A DNA stretch of 64,000 nucleotides from Pseudomonas synxantha BG33R (GTDB lineage Bacteria; Pseudomonadota; Gammaproteobacteria; Pseudomonadales; Pseudomonadaceae), in contig NZ_CM001514.1 of the NCBI RefSeq assembly GCF_000263715.2, positions 5,890,498 through 5,954,497 of the forward strand, in the 5' to 3' direction. Below are positions 8,711 through 17,845 of the stretch, one piece after another. The notes beneath the pieces were generated by a model that had not been told where the DNA came from, did not search any database, and was given only the letters and a program-made list of their open reading frames with translations. Position 1 is the stretch's first letter; each line of letters begins with the position of its first letter. The position numbers and the translations under genes were made by a program.

Positions 8711-9978
8711 AGCTCAGCATTCTCGGCGCCCGAGTCATCGATCCAGCCAGTGGCCTGGACCAAGTTACCGATCTTTATCTGGACGCCGGCAAGATCATCG
8801 CCATTGGCGCCGCACCTGCCGGCTTCAACGCCATCGAAAGCATCGACGCCAAGGGCCTTGTAGCCGCGCCCGGGCTGGTGGACCTGAATGTCGCCCTGCG
8901 CGAACCGGGCTACAGCCGCAAAGGCAACATCAACAGCGAAACCCAGGCCGCTGCGGCCGGTGGCGTGACCAGCCTGTGCTGCCCGCCGAACACCAAGCCG
9001 GTGCTGGACACTTCGGCGGTGACCGAGCTGATCCTGGACCGCGCCCGTGAAGCCGGCAATTGCAAGGTGTTTCCCGTCGGCGCCCTGAGCAAAGGCCTGG
9101 ATGGCGAACAACTGGCCGAACTGATCGCACTGCGCGATGCCGGTTGCGTGGCCTTCAGCAACGGCTTGGAAAGTTTTCGCAGCACCCGCACGCTGTGCCG
9201 TGCCCTGGAATACGCGGCCACCTTCGACCTGACGGTGATCTTCCACTCCCAGGACCGCGACCTGGCCGAAGGCGGCCTGGCCCATGAAGGGGCAGTCGCC
9301 AGCTTCCTCGGCCTGCCGGGCATCCCGGAAACCGCCGAAACCGTGGCCCTGGCCCGTGACCTGTTGCTGGTGGAGCAAAGCGGCGTACGCGCACACTTCA
9401 GCCAGCTGACCAGCGCCCGCGGCGTTGCCCTGATCGCCCAGGCCCAGGCCCGTGGCTTGCCAGTGACGGCGGATGTGGCGTTGTACCAATTGATCCTGAC
9501 GGATGAGGCGCTGATCGACTTTTCCAGCCTGTATCACGTGCAGCCTCCCCTGCGTACCAAGGCCGACCGTGACGGTTTGCGCGCGGCAGTGAAGTCGGGG
9601 GTGGTGTCGGCGATTTCCAGCCATCACCAGCCTCACGAGCGTGACGCCAAGTTGGCGCCATTTGGCGCAACCGAGCCGGGTATCAGTAGCGTGGAGTTGT
9701 TGTTGCCGCTGGCGATGACGTTGGTGGAAGACGGCTTGCTCGACCTGCCGACGCTATTGGCCCGCCTGAGCGCCGGCCCGGCCGACGCCCTGCGCTTGCC
9801 GGCGGGCAAGCTTGAAGTCGGTTCGCCAGCGGACCTGGTGCTGTTTGACCTGGGCAGCTCGACGGTGGCAGGGGAGCGTTGGTTGTCCAAGGGTGAAAAC
9901 TGCCCGTTCATTGGCCACAGCCTGCCGGCGACGGTGCGCTACACCTTGATGGATGGGCGGATCAGCTACCAGGCCTGA
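8707..9978 (+). CDS. pyrC': Dihydroorotase-like subunit PyrC' (predicted inactive)
   Basis: A 423-residue amidohydrolase-fold protein starting at GTG 8707, overlapping pyrB. Active dihydroorotases carry an HxH zinc motif in 'D.HVHLR.PG'; here the same place reads '[11 protein letters not shown]', so both metal histidines are gone. This matches the PyrC' pseudo-dihydroorotase of P. putida and P. aeruginosa, which is needed to assemble the active ATCase dodecamer and has no dihydroorotase activity of its own. The true dihydroorotase must be encoded elsewhere in the genome. Confidence 0.94.
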   Translation: MKLSILGARVIDPASGLDQVTDLYLDAGKIIAIGAAPAGFNAIESIDAKGLVAAPGLVDLNVALREPGYSRKGNINSETQAAAAGGVTSLCCPPNTKPVLDTSAVTELILDRAREAGNCKVFPVGALSKGLDGEQLAELIALRDAGCVAFSNGLESFRSTRTLCRALEYAATFDLTVIFHSQDRDLAEGGLAHEGAVASFLGLPGIPETAETVALARDLLLVEQSGVRAHFSQLTSARGVALIAQAQARGLPVTADVALYQLILTDEALIDFSSLYHVQPPLRTKADRDGLRAAVKSGVVSAISSHHQPHERDAKLAPFGATEPGISSVELLLPLAMTLVEDGLLDLPTLLARLSAGPADALRLPAGKLEVGSPADLVLFDLGSSTVAGERWLSKGENCPFIGHSLPATVRYTLMDGRISYQA

Positions 9979-9990
9979 TGCTGGCAAAAC

Positions 9991-10091
9991 TGTAGGAGCG
10001 AGCTTGCTCGCGAAAAACGCATAGGCGACGAGGGCAGCCTGTCAGCACTGCGTCATCGTTGACGTTCTTCGCGAGCAAGCTCGCTCCTACA
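9991..10091. repeat. REPIN, GAGCTTGCTCGCGAA subtype
   Basis: TGTAGGAGCGAGCTTGCTCG and its inverted copy flank a loop of about 50 bases. The subtype differs from the dominant GCTGGCTTGCCTGCGATAG element of this window. It sits between the convergent ends of pyrC' and the TM2 gene and may act as a bidirectional 3' stabiliser. Confidence 0.88.
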
Positions 10092-10097
10092 GGTTAT

Positions 10098-10526
10098 TCA
10101 GCGGCCGCTGTTGCGCTCGGCATTGCGGATCGAGATCTGCGTATTCAACGTCCAGAAGTCATACAGCACCCCAATCAGGAACAAACCGCCGGTCAGCAGG
10201 TAGATCAGGCCGGTGATCCATTTGCCCTGGTACATACGGTGCACACCGAACAGGCCCAGGAACGCCAACAGGATCCACGCGACGTTGTATTCGATAGGCC
10301 CGGCGGTAAAACGCAGGTCGGCTTCACGGTCCATGGCCGGGATGAGGAATACGTCGATCAACCAACCAATGCCCAGCAGGCCGAAGGTAAAAAACCAGAT
10401 CGTGCCGGTCACGGGTTTGCCGTAATAAAAGCGATGCGCCCCGGTAAAACCGAAAATCCACAGCAGGTAACCGATCACCTTGCTATGGGTATCTTGCTGC
10501 TGACCAACCTGTTGATAGGTGTTCAT
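10098..10526 (-). CDS. Membrane protein with two tandem TM2 domains
   Basis: A 142-residue inner-membrane protein. Residues about 16-66 carry one TM2 unit ('GFTGAHRFYYGK', then 'GLLGIGWLIDVF') and residues about 82-130 carry a second ('GLFGVHRMYQGKW', then 'GLFLIGVLYDFW'). The protein is therefore an internal duplication with four membrane segments. TM2 proteins have no settled bacterial function. It is monocistronic, convergent with pyrC' and divergent from the NlpC/P60 gene. Confidence 0.85.
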   Translation of the reverse strand: MNTYQQVGQQQDTHSKVIGYLLWIFGFTGAHRFYYGKPVTGTIWFFTFGLLGIGWLIDVFLIPAMDREADLRFTAGPIEYNVAWILLAFLGLFGVHRMYQGKWITGLIYLLTGGLFLIGVLYDFWTLNTQISIRNAERNSGR

Positions 10527-10738
10527 GGAGTACCTCTTTTGCTTCGATAGATAAATTTTTTCATTTTCTTTGTGACTTTTTTACGAGCGCCCGACGTACG
10601 GCAAATGGTATCTTCCTGCCCTCAAAGCCTTATGCCACCTGACTTGTGTAGGACAATTGCGGCAATTCGTCGCGTTTTTCCTGGATTTGACCCCAAGGTT
10701 CAGTCGACAAACGGCCTGAGAACGACACAAAAAGCTGT

Positions 10739-10744
10739 TATAAA
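10739..10744 (+). promoter_or_regulatory. Possible -10 box for the NlpC/P60 gene
   Basis: TATAAA lies 31 bases upstream of the ATG at 10776. No convincing -35 is seen at the right spacing, so this is only a weak promoter call within the 249-base divergent gap. Confidence 0.3.
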
Positions 10745-10775
10745 GTTGCGCGCAAACCCATAAGAGCCACGCCTA

Positions 10776-11414
10776 ATGCGACCATTTTTCAAGACATGGC
10801 TGACCATCTGCCTATTAATGCCACTGGCCGCCCACGCCACCAATCGTGAGCAACGACTTCCGAACGTCAATGGTTTCACCCCTAAAGTCCACAGCACAAC
10901 CACCAAGGCCAAATCGGTAAAGCTGACCGTCAACCGCCCGACTCAACTGAGCAAGGCACACGGTAAAGCAACACCCGGCCTGATGGCTGTCAACACCAAG
11001 CAAAGCAGCAACGTCCTCAGCCGTGCCGTCAACGTGCTGGGTACTCCTTATCGTTGGGGCGGCAGCAGCCCAAGTAAAGGGTTCGACTGCAGCGGGCTGG
11101 TTAAATATGCATTCAACGATGTAAAAGCGGTGGATTTGCCACGCACCTCCAACGCCATGGCTGCCGGCCACGGCTTGAAGGTTGATCGCAAAGACCTGAA
11201 GCCCGGAGACTTGTTGTTCTTCAAGCTCAAGAGCCGCCAGGTCAACCACGTTGCCATCTACCTGGGCAACGACCGTTTTATCCACGCGCCGCGTCGTGGC
11301 AAGTCGGTGAGCATCGACACGCTGAAAAAGCCGTTCTGGGACAAGAACTACGTGATTGCCAAGCGTGTGCTGCCTAAAGAGCAGAACAGCAACCTGCGGA
11401 TCGTGCAGCGCTAA
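10776..11414 (+). CDS. Secreted NlpC/P60 (C40) cell-wall peptidase
   Basis: A 212-residue protein with a Sec signal peptide ('TWLTICLLMPLAAHA', cleavage near residue 22), a basic linker to about residue 70, and a C-terminal NlpC/P60 domain. The catalytic Cys is in 'FDCSGLVKYAF' and the catalytic His in 'NHVAIYLGN'. This family hydrolyses peptide stems of peptidoglycan in the periplasm. It is most likely a DL-endopeptidase of the Spr/MepS type, although no lipobox is seen. It is monocistronic and followed by a REPIN. Confidence 0.9.
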   Translation: MRPFFKTWLTICLLMPLAAHATNREQRLPNVNGFTPKVHSTTTKAKSVKLTVNRPTQLSKAHGKATPGLMAVNTKQSSNVLSRAVNVLGTPYRWGGSSPSKGFDCSGLVKYAFNDVKAVDLPRTSNAMAAGHGLKVDRKDLKPGDLLFFKLKSRQVNHVAIYLGNDRFIHAPRRGKSVSIDTLKKPFWDKNYVIAKRVLPKEQNSNLRIVQR

Positions 11415-11455
11415 GCCAGGCGCCACTGAAGCTCCCCATTTGAAATGCAATCAAA

Positions 11456-11545
11456 TGTGGGAGCTGGCTTGCCTGCGATGACGGTGTGTCAGTTGGCAGA
11501 GAGAGCGCCTGACAGCCCGCTATCGCAGGCAAGCCAGCTCCCACA
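11456..11545. repeat. REPIN between the NlpC/P60 gene and pilT
   Basis: An inward pair of the dominant REP (GTGGGAGCTGGCTTGCCTGC). It separates two convergent genes. The left flank TTGAAATGCAATCAAATGTG is shared, in inverse orientation, with the element at 19411-19497. Confidence 0.9.
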
Positions 11546-11562
11546 TTGAGTATCTGTGCGTT

Positions 11563-12597
11563 TTAGATATCTGCAGGCACCCTCGCCTTCTCCCGCGCCT
11601 CTTCCCGGCTGACCAGCCCCGCGCCGACCAACGCCTTCAAACTCATATCCAGCGTCTTCATCCCCAACGCGCCACCGGTCTGAATTGCCGAAACCATCTG
11701 CGCCACCTTGTCCTCACGGATCAGATTGCGAATCGCCGGCGTGCCCAGCATGATTTCATGGGCGGCCACACGGCCGCCGCCGACCTTCTTCACCAGTACC
11801 TGAGACACCACCGCCTGCAACGATTCCGACAACATCGAGCGGACCATGGCCTTTTCCCCGGCCGGGAAGACGTCCACCAGCCTGTCTACAGTCTTTGCAG
11901 CCGATGAAGTGTGCAGGGTGCCAAACACCAGATGCCCGGTCTCAGCTGCCGTCAAGGCCAGGCGGATGGTTTCCAGGTCGCGCAATTCGCCTACCAGGAT
12001 CACATCAGGGTCTTCCCTCAGGGCCGAGCGCAGCGCCACGCAGAAGCTGTGGGTGTCGCGGTGCACCTGGCGTTGGGTGATCAGGGCCAGTTTCGGCCTG
12101 TGGATAAATTCGATGGGGTCTTCAAGCGTGAGGATGTGCTGGCGCCGGTGCCGGTTCAGATAATCGATCATCGCCGCCAGCGTCGTGGACTTGCCCGAAC
12201 CCGTAGGCCCGGTGACCAGCACCAGGCCACGGGGGAACTGAGCCATACGCTGGAAGACCTCGCCCAACCCAAGGTCTTCCAGGCTCTGGACCTCGGTCGG
12301 GATGGCGCGAAACACCGCGCCTATACCGCGATTCTGGCGGAACACGTTCGCCCGAAAGCGTGCGACTCCCGGCAATTCGAAGGCAAAATCCGTTTCAAGA
12401 GATGTTTCGAAATCCTTTTGTTGGTGTTTATTCAACAAAGGGCTCACCAGATCGACCAGTTGCGCTGCGTTCAGCACCGGCTCATCCATCGGCCAGACCT
12501 CGCCATCGACTCGCAGCATCGGCGCCAGGCCGGCCGACAAATGCAGGTCACAGGCGCCACGGCTTACGCTGGCCGTCAGCAATTGCGTGATATCCAT
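11563..12597 (-). CDS. pilT: Type IV pilus retraction ATPase PilT
   Basis: A cytosolic hexameric ATPase that powers pilus depolymerisation. The 344-residue product matches the family length. Visible motifs are Walker A 'GPTGSGKSTT' near residues 133-142, the Asp box 'EDPDVILVGELRD', the His box 'TGHLVFGTLHTSSAAKT' and the retraction-specific C-terminal motif 'AIRNLIRE'. The ATG at 12597 starts 'MDITQLL', as in other PilT proteins; an in-frame ATG four codons upstream and a longer frame are rejected. The usual partner pilU is not downstream, where a convergent NlpC/P60 gene is found. Confidence 0.94.
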   Translation of the reverse strand: MDITQLLTASVSRGACDLHLSAGLAPMLRVDGEVWPMDEPVLNAAQLVDLVSPLLNKHQQKDFETSLETDFAFELPGVARFRANVFRQNRGIGAVFRAIPTEVQSLEDLGLGEVFQRMAQFPRGLVLVTGPTGSGKSTTLAAMIDYLNRHRRQHILTLEDPIEFIHRPKLALITQRQVHRDTHSFCVALRSALREDPDVILVGELRDLETIRLALTAAETGHLVFGTLHTSSAAKTVDRLVDVFPAGEKAMVRSMLSESLQAVVSQVLVKKVGGGRVAAHEIMLGTPAIRNLIREDKVAQMVSAIQTGGALGMKTLDMSLKALVGAGLVSREEAREKARVPADI

Positions 12598-12654
12598 AGG
12601 GCTTTCCATTTCCAGTAGAATGCCGCGGACTCCATATCCACGGGCGCATCTTGA

Positions 12655-13350
12655 ATGTCGACGATAGCAGACAACATTGGCCTGGTTAGCCAGCGCATCC
12701 GCGCCGCAGCCGACGCCGTGCAACGTGACGCAAGCAGCATCCACCTGCTGGCCGTGAGCAAGACCAAACCCGCACAAGCCGTGCGCGACGCCTATGCCGC
12801 CGGGATGCGCGATTTTGGCGAGAACTACCTGCAAGAAGCCCTGGGCAAACAGGCGGATTTAACCGACCTGCCCTTGAGTTGGCACTTCATCGGCCCCATT
12901 CAATCGAACAAGACTCGCGCGATCGCCGAGAACTTCGCTTGGGTGCATTCCGTGGACCGCCTGAAAATCGCACAACGCCTGTCCGAACAACGCCCGGCCG
13001 ACCTGCCGCCGCTGAATATCTGCATCCAGGTCAATGTCAGTGGCGAGGCCAGCAAATCCGGCTGTACGCCGGCCGACCTGCCGGCCCTGGCCAACGCGAT
13101 CAGCGCCCTGCCGCGCTTGAAGCTGCGCGGCCTGATGGCGATCCCCGAGCCGACTGAAGATCGGGCCGCACAGGATGCGGCGTTTGCCAGCGTGCGCGAC
13201 CTGCAAGCCAGCTTGAACCTGGCGCTGGACACACTTTCCATGGGCATGAGCCATGACCTTGAGTCGGCCATCGCCCAAGGCGCCACCTGGGTGCGGATCG
13301 GTACCGCCCTGTTTGGCGCCCGCGACTACAGCCAGCCGCAAAACGGCTGA
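12655..13350 (+). CDS. yggS: PLP homeostasis protein (YggS/PLPBP family)
   Basis: A 231-residue alanine-racemase-N-like TIM barrel that binds pyridoxal phosphate through K36 in 'LLAVSKTKPA' and buffers cellular PLP. 'FGENYLQEALGK' and 'WHFIGPIQSNKTR' are diagnostic, as is 'LSMGMSHDLESAIAQGATWVRIGTALFGAR' in pieces near the C-terminus. It is divergent from pilT with only 57 bases between starts and is followed by proC 25 bases later. The yggS-proC-yggT order is widely conserved. Confidence 0.95.
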   Translation: MSTIADNIGLVSQRIRAAADAVQRDASSIHLLAVSKTKPAQAVRDAYAAGMRDFGENYLQEALGKQADLTDLPLSWHFIGPIQSNKTRAIAENFAWVHSVDRLKIAQRLSEQRPADLPPLNICIQVNVSGEASKSGCTPADLPALANAISALPRLKLRGLMAIPEPTEDRAAQDAAFASVRDLQASLNLALDTLSMGMSHDLESAIAQGATWVRIGTALFGARDYSQPQNG

Positions 13351-13375
13351 CTTCCCTCGAAAATAAGGACCTGTC

Positions 13376-14194
13376 ATGAGCAACACGCGTATTGCCTTTA
13401 TCGGCGCCGGTAACATGGCGGCCAGCCTGATCGGTGGCCTGCGGGCCAAGGGCCTGGACGCCGAACAGATCCGCGCCAGCGACCCGGGTGACGAAACCCG
13501 CGAGCGCGTCAGCGCCGAACACGGCATCAAGACCTTTGCCGACAACGCCGAAGCCATCCACGGCGTCGACGTGATCGTGCTGGCGGTCAAACCACAAGCC
13601 ATGAAGGCCGTGTGCGAGAGCCTGCGTCCAAGCCTGCAGCCGCATCAATTGGTGGTGTCCATTGCCGCCGGCATCACCTGTGCCAGCATGAAAACCTGGC
13701 TCGGTGACCAGCCGATCGTACGTTGCATGCCCAATACCCCAGCGTTGCTGCGCCAGGGCGTAAGCGGTTTGTACGCCACCGCTGAAGTCAGCGCGCAGCA
13801 GCGTGACCAGGCTCAGGAGTTGCTGTCTGCGGTGGGCCTTGCCGTATGGCTGGAGCAGGAGCAGCAACTGGATGCGGTCACCGCCGTTTCCGGCAGCGGC
13901 CCGGCCTACTTCTTCCTGTTGATCGAGGCCATGACCGCCGCTGGCGTCAAGTTGGGCCTGCCCCACGAGGTTGCCGAACAACTGGCTGAGCAAACGGCCC
14001 TGGGCGCCGCGAAAATGGCTGTCGGCAGCGATGTCGATGCCGCCGAACTGCGCCGGCGGGTAACGTCGCCGGGCGGCACCACGCAAGCCGCCATTGAATC
14101 GTTCCAGGCCGGGGGCTTTGAGGCCCTGGTGGAAAAAGCACTGGGTGCCGCGGCACATCGTTCGGCCGAGATGGCTGAGCAACTGGGCAAATAG
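13376..14194 (+). CDS. proC: Pyrroline-5-carboxylate reductase
   Basis: Reduces 1-pyrroline-5-carboxylate to proline with NAD(P)H, the last step of proline synthesis. The 272-residue product has a Rossmann 'IAFIGAGNMAASLIGGL' at the N-terminus, 'RCMPNTPALL', and the P5CR signature 'AVSGSGPAYFFLLIEAM' with 'RRVTSPGGTTQAAIESF'. An AATAAGGAC ribosome site precedes the ATG. It lies between yggS and yggT in one transcription unit. Confidence 0.97.
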   Translation: MSNTRIAFIGAGNMAASLIGGLRAKGLDAEQIRASDPGDETRERVSAEHGIKTFADNAEAIHGVDVIVLAVKPQAMKAVCESLRPSLQPHQLVVSIAAGITCASMKTWLGDQPIVRCMPNTPALLRQGVSGLYATAEVSAQQRDQAQELLSAVGLAVWLEQEQQLDAVTAVSGSGPAYFFLLIEAMTAAGVKLGLPHEVAEQLAEQTALGAAKMAVGSDVDAAELRRRVTSPGGTTQAAIESFQAGGFEALVEKALGAAAHRSAEMAEQLGK

Positions 14195-14219
14195 TCGTCC
14201 CTTACCAAGGTAATCAAAC

Positions 14220-14807
14220 ATGCTCGGAATCAATGACGCTGCCATTTTCATCATTCAGACCTTGGGCAGCCTGTACCTGCTGATCGTGCTGATGCGCTTT
14301 ATCCTGCAACTGGTGCGGGCGAACTTCTACAACCCGTTGTGCCAGTTCGTGGTCAAGGCTACCCAACCGCTGCTCAAGCCACTGCGCCGGGTGATCCCGA
14401 GCCTGTTCGGCCTGGACATGTCGTCGCTGGTGCTGGCGTTGCTGCTGCAGATCCTGCTGTTCGTGGTGATCCTGATGCTCAACGGCTACCAGGCGTTCAC
14501 CGTGCTGCTGTTGCCGTGGGGCCTGATCGGTATTTTCTCGCTGTTCCTGAAGATCATTTTCTGGTCGATGATCATCAGCGTGATTCTCTCGTGGGTCGCA
14601 CCCGGCAGCCGTAGCCCGGGTGCCGAACTGGTGGCTCAGATCACCGAACCGGTGCTGGCACCCTTCCGTCGCCTGATCCCGAACCTGGGTGGTCTGGATA
14701 TCTCGCCGATCTTTGCGTTTATCGTGATTCAGTTGCTGCAGAGCTGGGTGATTCCACGCCTGGCGTACTTTGCCTACATGCCCAAAGAGCTGTTCGGCCT
14801 GATCTGA
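14220..14807 (+). CDS. YggT-family membrane protein
   Basis: A 195-residue inner-membrane protein with two YGGT repeats (about residues 8-90 and 105-190), each with two membrane helices. Each repeat contains an 'ANFYNP'- or 'ITEPVLAPFRRLIPNLGGLD'-type loop. Family members are linked to osmotic tolerance in E. coli and to cell-division sites in plastids; the molecular role is unknown. It closes the yggS-proC-yggT unit. Confidence 0.92.
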   Translation: MLGINDAAIFIIQTLGSLYLLIVLMRFILQLVRANFYNPLCQFVVKATQPLLKPLRRVIPSLFGLDMSSLVLALLLQILLFVVILMLNGYQAFTVLLLPWGLIGIFSLFLKIIFWSMIISVILSWVAPGSRSPGAELVAQITEPVLAPFRRLIPNLGGLDISPIFAFIVIQLLQSWVIPRLAYFAYMPKELFGLI

Positions 14808-14819
14808 ATGCCGTAGCCC

Positions 14820-14923
14820 CTATGGGAGCTGGCTTGTGTGGGAGCTGGCTTGCCTGCGATAGCATCACCTCGGTGTGTCTGAAAACCGCGGTGCCTGCAT
14901 CGCGGGCAAGCCCGGCTCCCACA
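14820..14923. repeat. REPIN with an extra truncated REP head
   Basis: A full inward REP pair starts at 14837. Just in front of it stands a truncated direct copy of the first 15 bases of the REP (TATGGGAGCTGGCTTG), which looks like a slipped duplication of the left arm. It lies between yggT and metX. Confidence 0.85.
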
Positions 14924-15028
14924 TAAACCCTTTCCACATTTTGTATCTGCGTACTGGTACAGACCATTGCTTGCCGCTAGGGTCCCCGCTCTTTAGACTT
15001 ACGCCTCATTTAAACGAGAGCAGGGTCG

Positions 15029-16168
15029 ATGCCAGCTGCCTTTCCCCCCGATTCTGTTGGACTGGTCGTGCCTCAAGTGGCGCACTTCAGCGAACCGCTG
15101 GCCCTGGCCTGCGGCCGTTCGTTGCCTGCCTACGACCTGATCTACGAAACCTACGGCCAACTGAACGCCACGGCGAGCAACGCCGTTCTGATCTGCCACG
15201 CCCTGTCCGGCCACCATCACGCCGCCGGTTTCCACAGCGTTGACGAGCGCAAACCCGGCTGGTGGGACAGTTGCATCGGCCCCGGCAAGCCCATCGACAC
15301 CAACAAGTTCTTCGTGGTCAGCCTGAACAACCTCGGCGGCTGCAATGGCTCCACCGGCCCCAGCAGCCTCAACCCGGACACCGGCAAGCCATTCGGCGCG
15401 GACTTCCCGGTGTTGACCGTAGAAGACTGGGTACACAGCCAGGCACGCCTGGCCGACCTGCTGGGCATCCACCAGTGGGCCGCGGTAATTGGTGGCAGCC
15501 TGGGCGGTATGCAGGCGCTGCAATGGACCATCAGCTACCCGGACCGTGTGCGCCATTGCCTGGCCATCGCCTCGGCGCCCAAGCTGTCGGCGCAGAACAT
15601 CGCCTTCAACGAAGTGGCGCGCCAGGCCATCCTCACCGACCCCGAGTTCCACGGCGGTTCGTTCCAGGAAGCCGGCGTGATCCCCAAGCGCGGCCTGATG
15701 CTGGCGCGGATGGTGGGGCATATCACCTACCTGTCCGATGACTCCATGGGCGAAAAATTCGGCCGTGGCCTCAAGAGCGAGAAGCTCAACTACGACTTCC
15801 ACAGCGTCGAGTTCCAGGTGGAAAGCTACCTGCGCTATCAGGGCGAAGAGTTTTCCGGACGTTTTGATGCCAACACCTACCTGTTGATGACCAAGGCCCT
15901 GGACTACTTCGACCCGGCGGCCAACCACGACGACGACCTGGCGAAAACCTTCGAGCACGCCACGGCCAAGTTCTGCGTGATGTCATTCACTACCGACTGG
16001 CGCTTCTCGCCGGCCCGCTCCCGTGAGCTGGTGGATGCCCTTATGGCTGCCAAGAAGGACGTCTGCTACCTGGAGATCGATGCACCGCAAGGCCACGACG
16101 CCTTCCTGATTCCGATCCCGCGTTACCTGCAGGCCTTTAGCAACTACATGAATCGAATCGCACTGTGA
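15029..16168 (+). CDS. metX: Homoserine O-acyltransferase MetX (likely O-succinyl)
   Basis: A 379-residue alpha/beta-hydrolase acyltransferase that activates homoserine for methionine synthesis. The nucleophile S157 is in '[14 protein letters not shown]'; the oxyanion and substrate block '[20 protein letters not shown]' is intact, and the His of the triad is in '[12 protein letters not shown]'. Pseudomonas MetX enzymes use succinyl-CoA despite belonging to the MetX family, so the acyl donor is inferred to be succinyl-CoA. It is followed 7 bases later by metW, the usual partner. Confidence 0.95.
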   Translation: MPAAFPPDSVGLVVPQVAHFSEPLALACGRSLPAYDLIYETYGQLNATASNAVLICHALSGHHHAAGFHSVDERKPGWWDSCIGPGKPIDTNKFFVVSLNNLGGCNGSTGPSSLNPDTGKPFGADFPVLTVEDWVHSQARLADLLGIHQWAAVIGGSLGGMQALQWTISYPDRVRHCLAIASAPKLSAQNIAFNEVARQAILTDPEFHGGSFQEAGVIPKRGLMLARMVGHITYLSDDSMGEKFGRGLKSEKLNYDFHSVEFQVESYLRYQGEEFSGRFDANTYLLMTKALDYFDPAANHDDDLAKTFEHATAKFCVMSFTTDWRFSPARSRELVDALMAAKKDVCYLEIDAPQGHDAFLIPIPRYLQAFSNYMNRIAL

Positions 16169-16175
16169 GAACGCC

Positions 16176-16796
16176 ATGAGAGCCGACCTGGAAATCATCC
16201 AAGACTGGATCCCCGCCGGCAGCCGCGTGCTCGACCTGGGCTGCGGCGATGGCGAACTGCTGAGCTGGCTGCGCGACAACAAGCAAGTCACCGGCTACGG
16301 CCTGGAAAACGACCCGGACAACATCGCCCAATGCGTGGCCAAGGGCATCAACGTAATCGAGCAGGACCTGGACAAGGGCCTGGGCAACTTCGCCAGCAAC
16401 AGCTTCGACATCGTGGTGATGACCCAGGCCCTGCAAGCCGTGCACTACCCGGACCGCATCCTCGACGAAATGCTGCGGGTCGGGCGCCAATGCATCATCA
16501 CCTTCCCCAACTTCGGCCACTGGCGCTGCCGCTGGTACCTGGCCACCAAGGGCCGTATGCCGGTCTCGGATTTCCTGCCGTACACGTGGTACAACACGCC
16601 GAACATCCACTTCTGCACCTTCGAAGACTTCGAAGCCCTGTGTGGCGAGCGTGAAGCCAAGGTCATCAACCGCCTTGCCGTCGATCAACAGCACCGCCAC
16701 GGCTGGGCGAGTAAGCTATGGCCCAATCTACTGGGCGAAATCGGTATTTACCGGGTCAGCAGTCCTGGCCTGACCGACCACAAAGTTGCCGTCTAA
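16176..16796 (+). CDS. metW: Methionine biosynthesis protein MetW
   Basis: A 206-residue SAM-methyltransferase-fold protein. The SAM loop 'SRVLDLGCGDGELLSWLRDN' sits near residues 17-36, and 'IITFPNFGHWRCRWYLATKG' and 'YTWYNTPNIHFCTFEDFE' are MetW family blocks. MetW is always next to metX and supports MetX activity; the methyl acceptor, if any, is not known. It is translationally close to metX (7-base gap). Confidence 0.95.
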   Translation: MRADLEIIQDWIPAGSRVLDLGCGDGELLSWLRDNKQVTGYGLENDPDNIAQCVAKGINVIEQDLDKGLGNFASNSFDIVVMTQALQAVHYPDRILDEMLRVGRQCIITFPNFGHWRCRWYLATKGRMPVSDFLPYTWYNTPNIHFCTFEDFEALCGEREAKVINRLAVDQQHRHGWASKLWPNLLGEIGIYRVSSPGLTDHKVAV

Positions 16797-16817
16797 TCAT
16801 CTTCAAGAGGGACGTTC

Positions 16818-17252
16818 ATGAGTCGTTTGGCTATTTTTCTATTGACCGCATGCCTGGGCGCCAGCGCCATGGCCGCCGACACTATCGACGCTAATCGCAA
16901 AAAAGACTTCGGCGATATCACCGTTCACTACAACACCTTCACCTCCAGCTTCCTGCCACCGGAGACCGCGCAGAATGTTGGCGTGGTGCGCAGCAAGGAG
17001 AAGGGCTTGATCAATGTGACCGTGATCAAGGGCGTGGCCCCGGTCGCGGCGCAAGTGACGGGTACCATCAAAGACCTGGGCGGCAAAAGCGAAATCCTGA
17101 CGTTCAAGCAAATCGAAGAGAAAGGCGGCATCAGCTACCTCGCGCCCTACTCGGTGACCCAGCGCGAATACAAGACGTTTACCATCAACGTTGAAACCGG
17201 CGGCAAAGCCCATGGTTTCCAATTCAACCAAGAACTGTTTCCGGCCGAATGA
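16818..17252 (+). CDS. Secreted DUF4426 protein
   Basis: A 144-residue protein with a Sec signal peptide (residues 1-20, '[16 protein letters not shown]'). The mature part resembles the DUF4426 family found beside metW/rdgB in Pseudomonas, with '[20 protein letters not shown]' near its start. The function is unknown; the fold is predicted to be a small periplasmic beta-sandwich. It overlaps rdgB by 4 bases, so co-translation is likely. Confidence 0.88.
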   Translation: MSRLAIFLLTACLGASAMAADTIDANRKKDFGDITVHYNTFTSSFLPPETAQNVGVVRSKEKGLINVTVIKGVAPVAAQVTGTIKDLGGKSEILTFKQIEEKGGISYLAPYSVTQREYKTFTINVETGGKAHGFQFNQELFPAE

Positions 17253-17845
17253 TGAACCTTACCCAACTCGTACTGGCCAGCCATAACGCCGGCAAACTCA
17301 AAGAACTGCAGGCCATGCTCGGCGAATCCGTGCAACTGCGTTCGATTGGCGAGTTCAGCCAGGTCGAACCGGAAGAAACCGGCTTGTCGTTCGTTGAGAA
17401 CGCGATCCTCAAGGCCCGCAACGCAGCACGCATCTCCGGCCTGCCGGCCCTGGCGGATGACTCGGGCCTGGCGGTGGACTTTCTCGGCGGCGCGCCCGGC
17501 ATTTATTCGGCCCGTTACGCTGACGGCAAGGGCGATGCAGCCAATAACGCCAAGCTGCTCGACGCGCTCAAGGACGTGCCCGACGCCGAACGTGGTGCAC
17601 AGTTCGTCTGCGTGCTGGCCCTGGTGCGACATGCCGATGACCCGCTACCGATCCTGTGCGAAGGCTTGTGGCACGGGCGCATCCTGCACGCCGCCAGCGG
17701 TGAGCATGGCTTCGGTTATGACCCGCTATTCTGGGTGCCGGAGCGCAATGTCTCCAGCGCCGAACTGAGCCCGGCCGACAAGAACCAGATCAGCCACCGC
17801 GCCCGCGCCATGGCCTTGCTGCGCCAGCGCCTGGGCTTGAAATGA
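17249..17845 (+). CDS. rdgB: dITP/XTP pyrophosphatase (RdgB/HAM1)
   Basis: Removes non-canonical purine nucleoside triphosphates (dITP, XTP) by hydrolysing them to monophosphates, protecting DNA. The 198-residue product has the family motifs '[12 protein letters not shown]', '[20 protein letters not shown]', and '[15 protein letters not shown]'. The start overlaps the DUF4426 stop; a second ATG one codon later is also possible. Its 3' end overlaps hemW by 4 bases. Confidence 0.96.
   Translation: MMNLTQLVLASHNAGKLKELQAMLGESVQLRSIGEFSQVEPEETGLSFVENAILKARNAARISGLPALADDSGLAVDFLGGAPGIYSARYADGKGDAANNAKLLDALKDVPDAERGAQFVCVLALVRHADDPLPILCEGLWHGRILHAASGEHGFGYDPLFWVPERNVSSAELSPADKNQISHRARAMALLRQRLGLK

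Noticed and set aside
12598..12834. N-terminal extension of PilT from an upstream start
   Set aside because: The added 79 residues overlap the divergent yggS gene, and the ATG at 12597 gives the exact family start 'MDITQLL'.
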